Both the position numbers and the translations under genes were made by a program. 64,000 bases of DNA from NCBI GenBank assembly GCA_964349045.1, contig CAYGFI010000005.1, forward strand, positions 22,857-86,856. The letters are read 5' to 3'. Position 1 is the first letter of the stretch, and each line of letters starts with the position of its first letter. The DNA comes from JACJXF01 sp964349045. GTDB taxonomy: Bacteria; Bacteroidota; Bacteroidia; Bacteroidales; GCA-2748055. The notes under the pieces are model-generated. The model did no database searches. It saw only the letters and a program-made list of their open reading frames with translations, and was not told the origin of the DNA. Below are positions 27,979 to 38,600 of the stretch, one piece after another.

Positions 27979-30900
27979 TTAAAATCCGATTGATGCTGTA
28001 AATGTTACCATCCTTGACGGGGGAGTTCTGGCATTATCAACCCCGATCCAGAACGGGTCGGTAGCATCCTGGCTAACTTCCGGGTCCTGTCCTGAATAAT
28101 TGGTAAAAGTCATCAGTTTACGTCCGCTTAATGCCAGAGTTAATGACCTAAGGTTCAGTTTATTGCATATCGACTGAGGGAGCCTGTATCCGATCATTAC
28201 ATTAAGCAGTCTCAGGTAATCTCCTTTCTCAACATACCGGTCAGACCCGAGATTGTTAGCCGGATTATACAAATATGCCCGCGGTAGCATAGCTTTTTCA
28301 TCCTGCCCCTGGACTCTCCATCTTCGCAATACAGCTTTACTCTGATTATTCTTGTCATTCATTCCTTCAGTCGATATGGCTACTCCATTAATAATATCAA
28401 AACCGAGGCGATAATGAAAACCGCATGAAACCTCCCAGCTTTTATATTTAGCCGAGGTTCCGTAACCGCCAATAAAATCCGGATTGGAGTCCCCAATATA
28501 GACCACGTCATTCAGATCGATTTTGCCATCGTGATTTATATCCTGATACCTGGCATCACCACCTTTGAATTTATAAGTACCGAGGTAAGTCATGGGAATA
28601 GGTGAACCATTGTTATCATAAAGAATGTTTCCATCAGCATCACGTGCCATGGCATCTGCATCGGTCGGATAAACACCTAAATACCTGAATCCGAAGAAGG
28701 AACCCATGGCTTGTCCTTGTTCAACCCTTCGGGGATATTCACCGTTGCCAATGGATGTAGATTTTTCTACATTAAAATTATCAGGAAGCCTGGTAAATGT
28801 GTTGATGTTTTGCGAAGAGTTGAAATAAACGGACCACCTGAAATCCTTTTTGCGGATAAGTTTAATGTCAAACATCAATTCCCAACCCCTGTTTTCCAGT
28901 TCACCTCCATTAAGTAACAGGAGTTTGTCGAAGCCTGATGAACCTGGAATTGGGTAATCCTTAAATAGAAGGTTTGATGTAGTCTTTTTATAAAGATCAC
29001 CTTCCAAATACATACGGTCCTTAAACAAATTAAATTCTATGCCAAGGTCAGTAGAACTAATGCTTTCCCATTTGAGGTTATTCAACTGGATTTGAGTAGG
29101 GACAACGGCTGTCAGGTTCATATAACTACTGGGATAAGGAGAACCATAAGTGGCAAATCGTGCATAAGGTGAACCAGGTTGACGTCCGGCGGTTCCCCAA
29201 CTGGCACGCAGCATACTTTCACCCAGAAAGCTAAGACTTTTAAAAAAGTTTTCATCCGAAAACCTCCACCCAACTGCAACTCCCTTGAAAACACCCCAAC
29301 GGTTATTTGCTCCAAATGACGAACTTGCATCTGCCCTTGCAATAGTTTGAAGCATATAGCGATCCTTAAATTTATAGTTTAAATTCATAAGGGCACCTAA
29401 TTCCCTCGTTTCCTGGGAACCTGTACCGATCCATCCAATCTGAGGATTAACGGAAGGATCCTGGATATCCGTACTCGGTGACTTAAGACTCTGGACGTAC
29501 TGGTATTCCCAACCACTCTGAATGGTAACCCAGGTAAGAGCGCCTGAAAATATATGGTCTTTAGATTTAAAAGGTGAATCAAAAGCAAGCTGTGTTTCGG
29601 TATTGATGGCAGAAGAGAGACCGTTGTTTTCATCTGCCCTGTTGATCTCCCATTCCAGCCAATCAAGTCCGATTGCATTGTATGGCAGGAAAGAATTTGC
29701 CTTATTTCCTGTATATTGGAACGATACAGTTTCCCTGAAAGTAATCTTATCCAGGATTTTGTAACGCAGAATAAATGTGTTATTCAGGGAATTACTGAGA
29801 ACATCATTTTTTCCAAGATTAGCAACAGCAACAGGATTAAAATAATTAAATCCACTACCCTGGTAACTGTTAATCGGGTTGAAATATTCACCGGTAAGTT
29901 TTCCATCGGCATCATGCTCCCAGATGCTCATATTGGGAGCTTTGATATAGGCCATTTCACGAATGTTCATACCCTGTGGCCTGCTATATACTATATAATT
30001 ACCATCGGTTCTATTATTGGTGTAATTAAACTGTACAGAAAATAAAAGATTCCTCGAAAGAAAATAGTCGAGGTTAACGCGTGTTGAAAATCGTTTTGAA
30101 CTGGTATTTATGGTAGTACCCCCTTCATCTACATAACTTAATGATGTGAAATACCTTGTTTTCTGCCCCCCTCCTGAGATATTAAAATAATGGTCATTAG
30201 TTACAGAATTCTGGGTTATTGCGCCTATCCAGTCAGTATTAGCGGAGTAGTTGTAAAAATCAACATAATCTTTATCATAGGCAATTTCTGAGGGAACTTT
30301 AAAGACCCCGTAGTTATTATGCCATTCTTCAAGCTGAAGCATAATATACTCATCGCCATTCAACATTGGGATTGGCGGGGGCTGATAATTAATACTGGTT
30401 TTATAGGAGTAATCGAATTGCACTTTTCCAAGGCGTCCTTTAAATGTTTCAATAATCAATACCCCGTCTGCTCCCTTTGACCCGTAAACGGCAGTAGAGG
30501 CTGCATCCTTTAGTACTTCAATCGATTTAATGTCCTGTAAAGCAATATTGACAAGGTTGCCGATATCCTCCGCATCAGCTGAACTCAGATCAAAACTGCC
30601 AGGTACGGAAAATTGAGGAATACCGTCAACGACGATCAGTGGTTTGTTATTTCCCATGGAGCTAATTCCACGGATAACAATCTGTGCCCCGGATCCGGGA
30701 TCACCGGAAGCGCTGATGATATCAAGTCCGCTGACCTTTCCCTGCAAGGCATCAGAAGCGGAAGATACGCCCATCTCTTTCATATCCAGCAAATCAACCT
30801 TAACAGATGATGAAGCATTATCCCGCTCATCGATATTGGTAAGGCTGTGACTTGATTTCGCCTTGACAGCAATAACGACTTCCTCCAATTCGAAATTGGT

Positions 30901-31209
30901 TTCAGCTAAATCAATACTCATAGGTTGTGTCGGATCAGGTATCACCTCCTTAGTTTCATAACCGATAAGGCTGATTTTAAGGATGTTATTAATATTTTTC
31001 ATTTCAAGAATGAAGTCTCCGTTCACATTACAAATAGTCCCGTTTATAATACGGTCCTCTTTATCATACTCAATAATGTTTGCACCAATAATACCAAGCT
31101 TGTTATTATCGATAACCCTTCCCCTGATTATGACCTTTTGCTGTGCTATGGCTGTTACAAAACCAAATATTGCAATTATAAGCAGGATAGTTTTTTTGAA
31201 TTCTTTCAT
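27979..31209 (-). CDS. SusC/RagA-family TonB-dependent transporter
   Basis: This is a 1076-residue SusC-type receptor. The start at 31209 (MKEFKKTILL) is chosen because the signal peptide then follows at once and ends at AIAQQ; an in-frame ATG 63 bp upstream would overlap the preceding gene. Order: carboxypeptidase-regulatory-like domain (IRGRVIDNNKLGIIGANII), plug (ALQGKVSGLDIISASGDPGSGAQIVIRGISSMG, PLIVVDGIPQFS, IEVLKDAASTAVYGSKGADGVLII) and a long barrel ending in TFTASIGF. It is the first SusC of the operon, right after the four-domain FAS1 lipoprotein gene. Confidence 0.94.
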   Translation of the reverse strand: MKEFKKTILLIIAIFGFVTAIAQQKVIIRGRVIDNNKLGIIGANIIEYDKEDRIINGTICNVNGDFILEMKNINNILKISLIGYETKEVIPDPTQPMSIDLAETNFELEEVVIAVKAKSSHSLTNIDERDNASSSVKVDLLDMKEMGVSSASDALQGKVSGLDIISASGDPGSGAQIVIRGISSMGNNKPLIVVDGIPQFSVPGSFDLSSADAEDIGNLVNIALQDIKSIEVLKDAASTAVYGSKGADGVLIIETFKGRLGKVQFDYSYKTSINYQPPPIPMLNGDEYIMLQLEEWHNNYGVFKVPSEIAYDKDYVDFYNYSANTDWIGAITQNSVTNDHYFNISGGGQKTRYFTSLSYVDEGGTTINTSSKRFSTRVNLDYFLSRNLLFSVQFNYTNNRTDGNYIVYSRPQGMNIREMAYIKAPNMSIWEHDADGKLTGEYFNPINSYQGSGFNYFNPVAVANLGKNDVLSNSLNNTFILRYKILDKITFRETVSFQYTGNKANSFLPYNAIGLDWLEWEINRADENNGLSSAINTETQLAFDSPFKSKDHIFSGALTWVTIQSGWEYQYVQSLKSPSTDIQDPSVNPQIGWIGTGSQETRELGALMNLNYKFKDRYMLQTIARADASSSFGANNRWGVFKGVAVGWRFSDENFFKSLSFLGESMLRASWGTAGRQPGSPYARFATYGSPYPSSYMNLTAVVPTQIQLNNLKWESISSTDLGIEFNLFKDRMYLEGDLYKKTTSNLLFKDYPIPGSSGFDKLLLLNGGELENRGWELMFDIKLIRKKDFRWSVYFNSSQNINTFTRLPDNFNVEKSTSIGNGEYPRRVEQGQAMGSFFGFRYLGVYPTDADAMARDADGNILYDNNGSPIPMTYLGTYKFKGGDARYQDINHDGKIDLNDVVYIGDSNPDFIGGYGTSAKYKSWEVSCGFHYRLGFDIINGVAISTEGMNDKNNQSKAVLRRWRVQGQDEKAMLPRAYLYNPANNLGSDRYVEKGDYLRLLNVMIGYRLPQSICNKLNLRSLTLALSGRKLMTFTNYSGQDPEVSQDATDPFWIGVDNARTPPSRMVTFTASIGF

Positions 31210-31252
31210 TTCGTTCACAAATCTTAGTTTAATAATCAATTTATCGAACAAA

Positions 31253-33574
31253 CTATTGAGTATCCGATTCATTTACCAAAAGGACCTTGTCAATCTGGTG
31301 AATAACAGCGTTGGAAATGACATTGGGGAATACTTCCAGTCCCCCTACCCCCTCTGAAGTAACAAGTTTCCTTACCGTAATAATATTGGTATTGGGTGAT
31401 TCAGGAATAGCTATGTAATCTGAACCTGACAGACCCGGGATATTTATTTCATCAACACCGGGATTTATATATACCTTGGTGAAGATAGTTGTAAAGGGTG
31501 TGGATTTTTCATCAATCCTGGTAGTCTCATAATATTTTGCAGGCTTATTTCCGTCAGTAAAAATCATGTCTCCCTGTATAAAATGGAAAAGAAGAAATTG
31601 CTTAAGATCCGGAACACTCATTGTATCTACCTGATATTCAGTTAAAGCTGCCACACTTGGTATAAATACGGTATAAAATTCATTGTCGGAAATGAATTTA
31701 TAAGTGTAAAGTTTGTCGTTTGTCAAACCAGCTTTTTTAAGCAGATTGTGAAAATAAGGAAAGGAAGTTGAAATTTTCTGAAATAAATCAACAGATGCAA
31801 AATTGAACCAGTTTGAAATATTATAGGTAATCCCGTTATCAGCATTTGTGCTTATTTGTTTGGGAAAAACATTTACTTGCTCTTCTCCGCTGTAACCTAT
31901 AGTTGAAGGAGCCGTTCCGCTTACCTCACCTGTTTCGTTGTTAAAAATTAAAAAATTCCCGGCAAGATTTCGGATAAACTCTTTTTTCGCGATTCCATTT
32001 GGAATTTCTACACCTATATGATTAAGAATCAACCTACGTAGCTCATTTGTCGATAACGAAATTTCCTGAAACTGGTCCCCCGATGTCTGAAAAAGCGAAA
32101 ACCGGTCATTAATCGGATTATATATAAGGGAGGAATCAAACCGCAGGTTTAAATCCGATTCCGCATAAAGTAAATAATTATTAGATTCTTTTTTTAGTGC
32201 AGGCAATAAGCCTGTTTTTTCAATGGCATACATAGCAATTGAATAACCCCGCTGAAGGTAAATAGGCCCGGTAATGCTCTTAAATGCCCGGGGAACTATC
32301 ATTTTATTTACGCCAATGAAACTGCAATTGCTTCCAAATTCCTTATGAATTATGGTCGAAGGATCAACATATATTATATCTTTCTCACCATTATAAAATC
32401 CTTTATAGAAATCAGAAGGATAAATTGCATTGTAAGACATTTGCGTATTTGCCATCATTCTTTTTATATGAAGAGGAGTCTCTTTTAATGACCCCCAATT
32501 ATCGGGACCGGCAATATATTCACTGATGAATGCATCAAATGCATCATTGGTAGGAGCTATCAACCCATGATGATAGCGGATAGAAACATTACCCGGTAAT
32601 CCGACTGTCCCCAATGGAGCTTTTGTTTGCTCATTCGTAATGTTAAATGCCAGTTTTGGAAAGCTTATGTCAAAAAGGGAATCTACCGTATATCCAAGGT
32701 CTGCTCCTGGTTGTGCGATAGTTCTTTCCCGGTTATAAAGGAATTCCGGAAATATATCAACCAGGTCAAGGAACTTACTGTAAGAAATGTCATCATTCTT
32801 TGTGCTGAGAATCTGGTAAGCGTTTTTAAGTGGTTCAATCACCCTGTCAATTACATGGATAAACCCGTTTTCAGCAAAAATGTCACCGGTAATTATTTTC
32901 CCACTGACAAAGTAAATATCATTCGGACTATCAAAAGGCCTTTCAAAATAGAAAGTAAAATCATTCGAGCTAAGATCGAAAATGTTAAAGTACTCATTGT
33001 AAAAAACCGGTGCATATTTTCTGGAATCAGTTGCCTGTCGTCTGTACCAGTCAGTGAGAAGTGTGTCAACAATAGCAATCACCTTGTTTTCATTGACCTT
33101 AACCCCATATTTCGGGTCCTTATCACGCAACAAAGTTTCCCTTTTAAAACCTTTGGGCTTGTCGTTATTTATGTCAGTTGAATCGATCCATCCATGCACA
33201 TCCAGGGATCTGAGCTGGAGTTTACTCCAGGGATTCTGCACAATATGAAATTTAACAATACGGTTTAATTCGTCAGGTGGAATATCTGTAACAGAGTTAT
33301 ATCCGGGATGAGACTGCAAATATAGTGTAAAGGCATCATTGTCCGGGGCAAATACAGTATAACTCCCTGAAGTATTAATAATAGTGTCATAACCGGTTAT
33401 TTCCAGGCACCGGGCAAACTGAGAAAGTTCAGGACGAGACTTAATCTGGATAAACAACTTTCCTGCGAGCCAGTCAGGACGGGCATATTTGTCAGAAAGT
33501 TCAAGGTCTTCTTTGCAACTGATAATGCTTGCAAACAACAATGCAAGAAACAATAATTTTTTGATTCGAATCAT
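31253..33574 (-). CDS. Multi-domain fasciclin (FAS1) lipoprotein, first gene of the operon
   Basis: This is a 773-residue lipoprotein (lipobox ASIISCKED, Cys20). I read about four FAS1 units: residues about 35-160 (FARCLEITGYDTIINTSGSY, TVFAPDNDAF), about 250-420 (YSKFLDLVDIFPEFLYN, LIAPTNDAFDAF), about 430-570 (GYSIAMYAIEKTGLLPALKK) and about 600-765 (FPYFHNLLKKAGLT, TVFIPSVAALTEYQ, ending in NAVIHQIDKVLLV). It heads the operon that continues with SusC/SusD, FAS1, FAS1, SusC/SusD. The promoter lies about 350 bp upstream and carries an AraC-type box. Surface adhesion or glycan binding is inferred. Confidence 0.8.
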   Translation of the reverse strand: MIRIKKLLFLALLFASIISCKEDLELSDKYARPDWLAGKLFIQIKSRPELSQFARCLEITGYDTIINTSGSYTVFAPDNDAFTLYLQSHPGYNSVTDIPPDELNRIVKFHIVQNPWSKLQLRSLDVHGWIDSTDINNDKPKGFKRETLLRDKDPKYGVKVNENKVIAIVDTLLTDWYRRQATDSRKYAPVFYNEYFNIFDLSSNDFTFYFERPFDSPNDIYFVSGKIITGDIFAENGFIHVIDRVIEPLKNAYQILSTKNDDISYSKFLDLVDIFPEFLYNRERTIAQPGADLGYTVDSLFDISFPKLAFNITNEQTKAPLGTVGLPGNVSIRYHHGLIAPTNDAFDAFISEYIAGPDNWGSLKETPLHIKRMMANTQMSYNAIYPSDFYKGFYNGEKDIIYVDPSTIIHKEFGSNCSFIGVNKMIVPRAFKSITGPIYLQRGYSIAMYAIEKTGLLPALKKESNNYLLYAESDLNLRFDSSLIYNPINDRFSLFQTSGDQFQEISLSTNELRRLILNHIGVEIPNGIAKKEFIRNLAGNFLIFNNETGEVSGTAPSTIGYSGEEQVNVFPKQISTNADNGITYNISNWFNFASVDLFQKISTSFPYFHNLLKKAGLTNDKLYTYKFISDNEFYTVFIPSVAALTEYQVDTMSVPDLKQFLLFHFIQGDMIFTDGNKPAKYYETTRIDEKSTPFTTIFTKVYINPGVDEINIPGLSGSDYIAIPESPNTNIITVRKLVTSEGVGGLEVFPNVISNAVIHQIDKVLLVNESDTQ

Positions 33575-33799
33575 TTTATTCGTTTCTAATAGTAGTTTGA
33601 GGTACGTTAAAAACAGAGCTTGTGGAGTTGTTTCAAAAGTACTAAATTTTGTTTAAATCCAAATCGATTGAAATATATAAATCTGCTTACCTATTAATTA
33701 CTTTTTTAAATATTTAAGATATTTTAAAGTAGGACAAGTTATTATTTCATCACCAACAAAAAGTTCCTGTACTATTATATTCTTGTGTCATCAATATAG

Positions 33800-33879
33800 T
33801 AATGAATAGCCAAAATAAGGAAACAATTAAATATGATAGTCCGAGCAGATTACCCAGATCATACATTATTTTAACATTT
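33800..33879 (-). ncRNA. Conserved 5' leader element, left copy
   Basis: On the minus strand this 80-nt block is about 85 percent identical by eye to 35305-35384 on the plus strand. An identical 24-nt core starts TGTATGATCTGGGTAATCTG. TATGAT (33863-33858) and ATCATA (33837-33832) can pair around a 20-nt loop. It lies downstream of the predicted transcription start, about 50 nt in, and ends 225 nt before the FAS1 lipoprotein start. A regulatory RNA or a second protein-binding site are both possible. Confidence 0.5.
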
Positions 33880-33934
33880 TTTTAACAACATTTATTTATT
33901 TCCATTTTGCTTTAAAAGGAATTCTTTGAGTAGT

Positions 33935-33997
33935 TAAAAATAAACTGTATTTATTTATTGTGAAATGAACAAAATGGACTATAATTTGCACAAAATG
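33935..33997 (-). promoter_or_regulatory. AraC-type box A with -7 element, driving the FAS1/SusCD operon
   Basis: Read on the minus strand, 33997-33963 is a 35-bp box with CATTTTGTG and CATTTTGTT half-sites 21 bp apart. After exactly 20 bp comes TATTTTTA (33942-33935), a TAnnTTTA -7 element. The same box, spacing and -7 form recur at 35167, 41949 and 49034. The surrounding 674-bp gap 33575-34248 has no convincing gene; besides this promoter it holds the leader element at 33800. Confidence 0.72.
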
Positions 33998-34248
33998 GAT
34001 AAAGTAAAGTGTGTTGGTCAGGAGATTCAAAATGCCAATTGAACGAAGCCAGGATCTCTCATTGCGGGAATACAAAATATATCAATAGTTAAGTCAAACT
34101 CACTGATATTGAAAACAATGTACGTAAAACATATTGAAATATTTCCTGGAAACCTAACACATCATTTTAACCTTTCCGGAAAAATATTAGCATTTTGCAA
34201 TTTACCCTTTCAAAAACCTATCTTTGAGAATAATTACCCGATAAATCC

Positions 34249-35151
34249 ATGGAAGATTTCTTCAAATACCTTACTCCCGGTGAAGAAGATATTGGTTGGG
34301 GACTTTACCTGAATGTTGTAGGTAAAACCATTATTCCGCCAGGACTGATTTATCCCAGTATCGATCACCCCAGCGGTTATTTTTTCACTTGGGACAAGGG
34401 ACGGGTTCTTCATGAATACCAGATCGTATATATTTCAGAAGGCGATGGGATCTTTGAAGATGAAACCGGCGAATTCCCTATTAAAGCAGGATCGCTACTA
34501 ATTCTGCAGCCTGGAAGATGGCATCGGTATAAACCGGACCCGGGTAAAGGATGGACAGAAAGTTATGTTGGATTTAATGGTCTTTCGGCAAATTTAATGT
34601 TTACCAATCCTCAACTTACTCTTATAAAACCCGTTGTCCATATTGGTAACCGTGAGGAATTCATTGACACGTATTATAAAATATTCAGATTTGCACAAGC
34701 TGAAAAGCCTGGATTCCAACAGATTACTGCAGGTATGGTAATGAAACTCCTGGGATATCTTATTTCAATTGAAAAAAGACTTGATTTCTCGGAGAAAAGA
34801 ATCGAGAAAATCATAGAAAAAGCATGTTTTCTCATAAGAGAAAATATTGAAAAGGAAATTGATTTTAAACAGTATGCAGATGAGAACTGTGTAGCATATT
34901 CCTATTTCAGAAGAATGTTTAAAATGTATACCGGATTACCCCCGGCTAAATATCATCTTGACCTTAAGATCATCAGGAGCCGTGAATTATTGCTTTCAAC
35001 TGATAAAATAATCAAGGAAATCTGCAATGAAGTTGGATTTGAATCAACTTATTATTTCAGCAGACTATTTAAAAAAAAAACAGGTATTTCTCCTTCCCTC
35101 TTCAGAACTTCGGCCAATAATCAAAAAGGGCAGAAAAAAATTATTCGGTGA
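34249..35151 (+). CDS. AraC-family transcriptional regulator
   Basis: This is a 300-residue regulator. The N-terminal half is a cupin-like sensor domain (HPSGYFFTWDKGRVLHEYQ, then YISEGDGIFEDETGEFPIKAGSLLILQPGRWHRY). The C-terminal about 100 residues (about 190-290) form the double helix-turn-helix of AraC/XylS proteins: FKQYADENCVAYSYFRRMFKM, then IKEICNEVGFESTYYFSRLFKKKTGISPSLFR. It is soluble, not a hybrid two-component sensor. It sits between outward-facing boxes A (33963) and B (35167). Two direct-repeat half-sites 21 bp apart are what such a dimer is expected to bind, so it is the likely activator of the four-promoter regulon. It probably senses a mono- or disaccharide from the glycan. 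Confidence 0.93.
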   Translation: MEDFFKYLTPGEEDIGWGLYLNVVGKTIIPPGLIYPSIDHPSGYFFTWDKGRVLHEYQIVYISEGDGIFEDETGEFPIKAGSLLILQPGRWHRYKPDPGKGWTESYVGFNGLSANLMFTNPQLTLIKPVVHIGNREEFIDTYYKIFRFAQAEKPGFQQITAGMVMKLLGYLISIEKRLDFSEKRIEKIIEKACFLIRENIEKEIDFKQYADENCVAYSYFRRMFKMYTGLPPAKYHLDLKIIRSRELLLSTDKIIKEICNEVGFESTYYFSRLFKKKTGISPSLFRTSANNQKGQKKIIR

Positions 35152-35166
35152 TTTCCGTTATTTAGT

Positions 35167-35229
35167 CATTTTGTGCAAACTTTGGTTCACTTTGTTCATT
35201 TAACTTGACCTTAACGTATCCTAATTTTA
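35167..35229 (+). promoter_or_regulatory. AraC-type box B with -7 element
   Basis: The 35-bp box 35167-35201 holds half-sites CATTTTGTG and CACTTTGTT 21 bp apart. Exactly 20 bp further lies TAATTTTA (35222-35229), a TAnnTTTA -7. Transcription would start near 35236, giving a leader of about 380 nt to the gene at 35618. The box begins 16 bp after the araC stop. Confidence 0.72.
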
Positions 35230-35252
35230 CCTGTTCTAAGGATTACGTTAAG
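35210..35252. promoter_or_regulatory. Long imperfect palindrome spanning the box-B start site
   Basis: CTTAACGTATCCT (35210-35222) pairs with AGGATTACGTTAAG (35239-35252) with a single bulged base, leaving a 16-nt loop that contains most of the -7 element. It may be an operator for a second regulator, or the 3' hairpin of the araC transcript. There is no U-run after it. Confidence 0.45.
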
Positions 35253-35304
35253 ATGTAAATGAAAATAAATATATAAAAATCATTATCTGTATATATTCCC
35301 ATAA

Positions 35305-35384
35305 TAATGTTAAAATAGTGTATGATCTGGGTAATCTGCTCGAACAATCATATTAAAATGTTTGTTTATTTTGGATAATCATTT
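35305..35384 (+). ncRNA. Conserved 5' leader element, right copy
   Basis: This is the plus-strand partner of 33800-33879. TATGAT (35321-35326) and ATCATA (35347-35352) frame the conserved loop CTGGGTAATCTGCTCG. It starts about 70 nt into the predicted transcript and ends 233 nt before the ATG at 35618. Together the two copies form an inverted pair flanking araC. The remaining gap up to 35617 is AT-rich and shows no gene; a second weak promoter-like TATCCTTG lies near 35450. Confidence 0.5.
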
Positions 35385-35617
35385 AATATGTAATGGCATA
35401 AAAGAATAAATACATTTTCACTTTTTGTTTGGTATGTAATAATTTCATATCCTTGCTTAAAATTTCTTTGATAATTGTAATTAATTGATTTGCAGTTTAA
35501 AATATATTTATTAGGTGAACTAATAATTTCATAGCATGTTTTTTTATTTGGATTTTGTTTTTAGCTGTTTTAATATTGTTTATCCTTAAATATTTTACTA
35601 ATCCTAAACTGATAATT

Positions 35618-38600
35618 ATGAAGACAAAACTACTATTGATTGTTCTTCTTATGGTTGCCGGGATTCTGAATGCCCAGGATACCATAAGAACTCTTGTGAT
35701 TACGGAGTACAGGGGTGATGATTCACGTCAAAACTTCGTTGAAATCAGCAATGTTGGTACAACAACATTAAACCTTGCTAATTTTCAGATTGGAACCGTT
35801 TCTCCCTGGAGTACTCCGATAGAAAGAGGCAATCTGCGAAAAGCATGGAATTTAATAGGGAATACACCCTGGCCATTTACAGTAGTGCTTCGGTTGCCGG
35901 AAAAAAATCTTGCTCCCGGTAAATCTTTTACTATCGGTCCATTGTACGACTGGAACCCTGAAGCATTTAACAGGGGAGACCCAAGAGGCATCCGGGTCAT
36001 GAACAAAAAGGAATGGTGGACCCTTGCAGACATTCAGGCCCATTTTCCTGAAAACCCGAAGCAGCCAGACCCTACAGATAGTGCAAATATCTGGCACCGT
36101 CTGATTGATCAGTGGGGCGGCGCTTATGGTATATACCTCGCACAGTATCTTTCACCAACCGACTCTGTTGTAATTGATTTGGTGAATGTTTATGAATGGG
36201 ATGCCGATGGCACAAGAGATGAGAGTCCTCATGATGTGGCAGGTGTTACCCATGCTACAAGAACTGCTACACTTATTCGCAAGTTCAGCGTGAAGAAAGG
36301 GAATCTTGATTTTCTGAAAGCAGCCGGACTTGATTATACCGACTCCGAATGGATACCCATTCCCCATCTTACCGGCGGCTGGGAACCTCATCGGTCCTTG
36401 TTCTGGACTGCTGGTAACCATGGAGATTATAATTTGGACGAAGCAACACTTACCTCAAATACTGTTGATATAAACTGGACCAACCATGTTCTTACGGTTC
36501 CCTGGGGTGTAAGGAGAGACGATTCACTTATGTACCAGTTTAACCGTAAACCCGGTTTAGCTTGGCATTTTGATTATGCCCCGTCATCTGTCGATTCTGC
36601 ATTCTATTCTCTCAGAACCGGTGATGCCATGACTATTTATGCCTGTGGAAATGATGTGGATATTATTAAATTTGATATTGTTGTTTCTCCTCCTACAGCT
36701 GGTGAAAACAGGGTTGTACCTAAAAAGATGGGAAATTTACATGGATATTTCTCCCTTGGTCCACCCAGCTGGGTAGTAACTGATAAGGTTCCCGGCATGG
36801 ATACCATTCAGGAGATTCCCTTTGGAATCCGGTCGGATACCCTGCTCAAATATCTCGAAAAAGCTCCCGAAGCAAACTGGGAATTCGAATGGGTTGACGG
36901 TAATGTCAGGACAGATCTACAGACCGGTGATATCCTGAAAGTTACAGCCAAGAATGCAAGCGTAAAGAGATACTATATTAAGCCAAATAAAATCCAGAAA
37001 AGCCATAATGCTAACCTGGCCTCTATCACCTGGCCTGATATTCCTGAATTCTATAAAGGTCTCTATGGGTGGGTTGGTGATACTATTCCAACTTTCGCGA
37101 CCAGCAAAACCGAATACATTCTCCAGGTTCCCCTCGATGTAACTGGTATACCTGCTTTGGTTGGGAAAACACAGAATATCAATGCACAACTTGAGGTTGA
37201 CAGGGCTAAAAATTTAACCGGATCTAATGCAGACAAAACGGTTACATTTACAGTTACGGCCCAGGATGATACCACTATAATGGTATACAAGGTTCAGCTC
37301 GAAAAAGAAAAAGACCTATCCAATATTCAACCCTGGGTGGGAAAACCATTTATTTCACAATTTGTCTGGATGAATGATTTCCGCAATACTTTTCTTGAAG
37401 TAGTAAATCCGGGAACCGAACCTCTTGATTTAAGTAATTATATGATCGTTTCCGGGTATGCTGCCAATCCGGCTGACGCCATCAGACAAGCCGCAGGAAC
37501 CGGTGATTTTGCCGAAAGGTATAGAAAATATATCCCAGGCTATAAATGGGTACCGGAAGCTGATTGGGCAACAAAACCAGGCATCGCTCAACCGGATGTA
37601 AATATTGATCCGATTGTTCAGGCTGGAGATGTCTTTGTTTTGGCTCAAATTTACTGGGATAGTCCGGATGGAAGCGCTCCTACTTTCATAAAGCCTCAGG
37701 TTGATCTTGATTTAGCGAATAACCCATGGGATGAACCATTAGCACAGTGGTCATCTCTTGAAATGTGGTTTGGAAAAGTCTATTTATTCGAAATCCTGAA
37801 CGATTCTGTTAAAACAGGAAAAAAACCTGCAACAGATCCGAATGATTTTGAACTTCTTGACTGCTTTGCCGATAATGCCGGACAATGGAATGTTGGAGGT
37901 ATTCCTGCAGGTCAAACCTTTGGTTATACCAGAAAGCCGGAAGTTTATCTAGGCAATCCTGTTATTGGAGGCTCATTTGGTACAACAGAAGAGAATAGTG
38001 AATGGGTAATGCTTAATGAAGCCCGGCTGCAGGCAAAAGGTTACCCCTGGCCAAACTGGAGAGCCTATACCTGTGAAGGTATTGGTTCTCACTTCATGAA
38101 GGCTTATACCGGCTATATGTCCATTGTTGGATCAAATGCCTACAAAGTTTCTGAAGGTTACACCAATGCAGAGACCATCAGAGGGATCGTAACCGGAACC
38201 ACTGTATCAGATTTTCTTGCTGCTTTATCAAAAGTAGATGAAGGTCAAACCCTGACAGTAAAAAGAGCTGGTGTTGCTGTTCTATCAACTTCTGCACTTG
38301 TAAATGGAGATGTTCTTGAAGTGGTTTCCGCTGACGCAGTTAATACAACCAAATACACTCTTGAAGTTACTGCCGGTGGTTTACCCGATAACGCGGTTCT
38401 TACTTCAACTCAATATACAATTGCAATTACGGGTGCAACCGGAACAATATCAGGTTTTGATTATAGTGTACCCTTAAGGACAATTGTTGAAAATGTTGTA
38501 GTTCCTGATGGTGCAACATTCAATGTTATAGACGGAAACAATGCATACGTGCCCCTTATGATCCTGAATTATGATACCATTTTGGTGGCTGTCCGGGTAA

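Noticed and set aside
35555..35617. Upstream ATG giving a 21-residue extension of the lamin-tail protein
   Set aside because: The extension precedes an otherwise complete signal peptide; the ATG at 35618 fits better.
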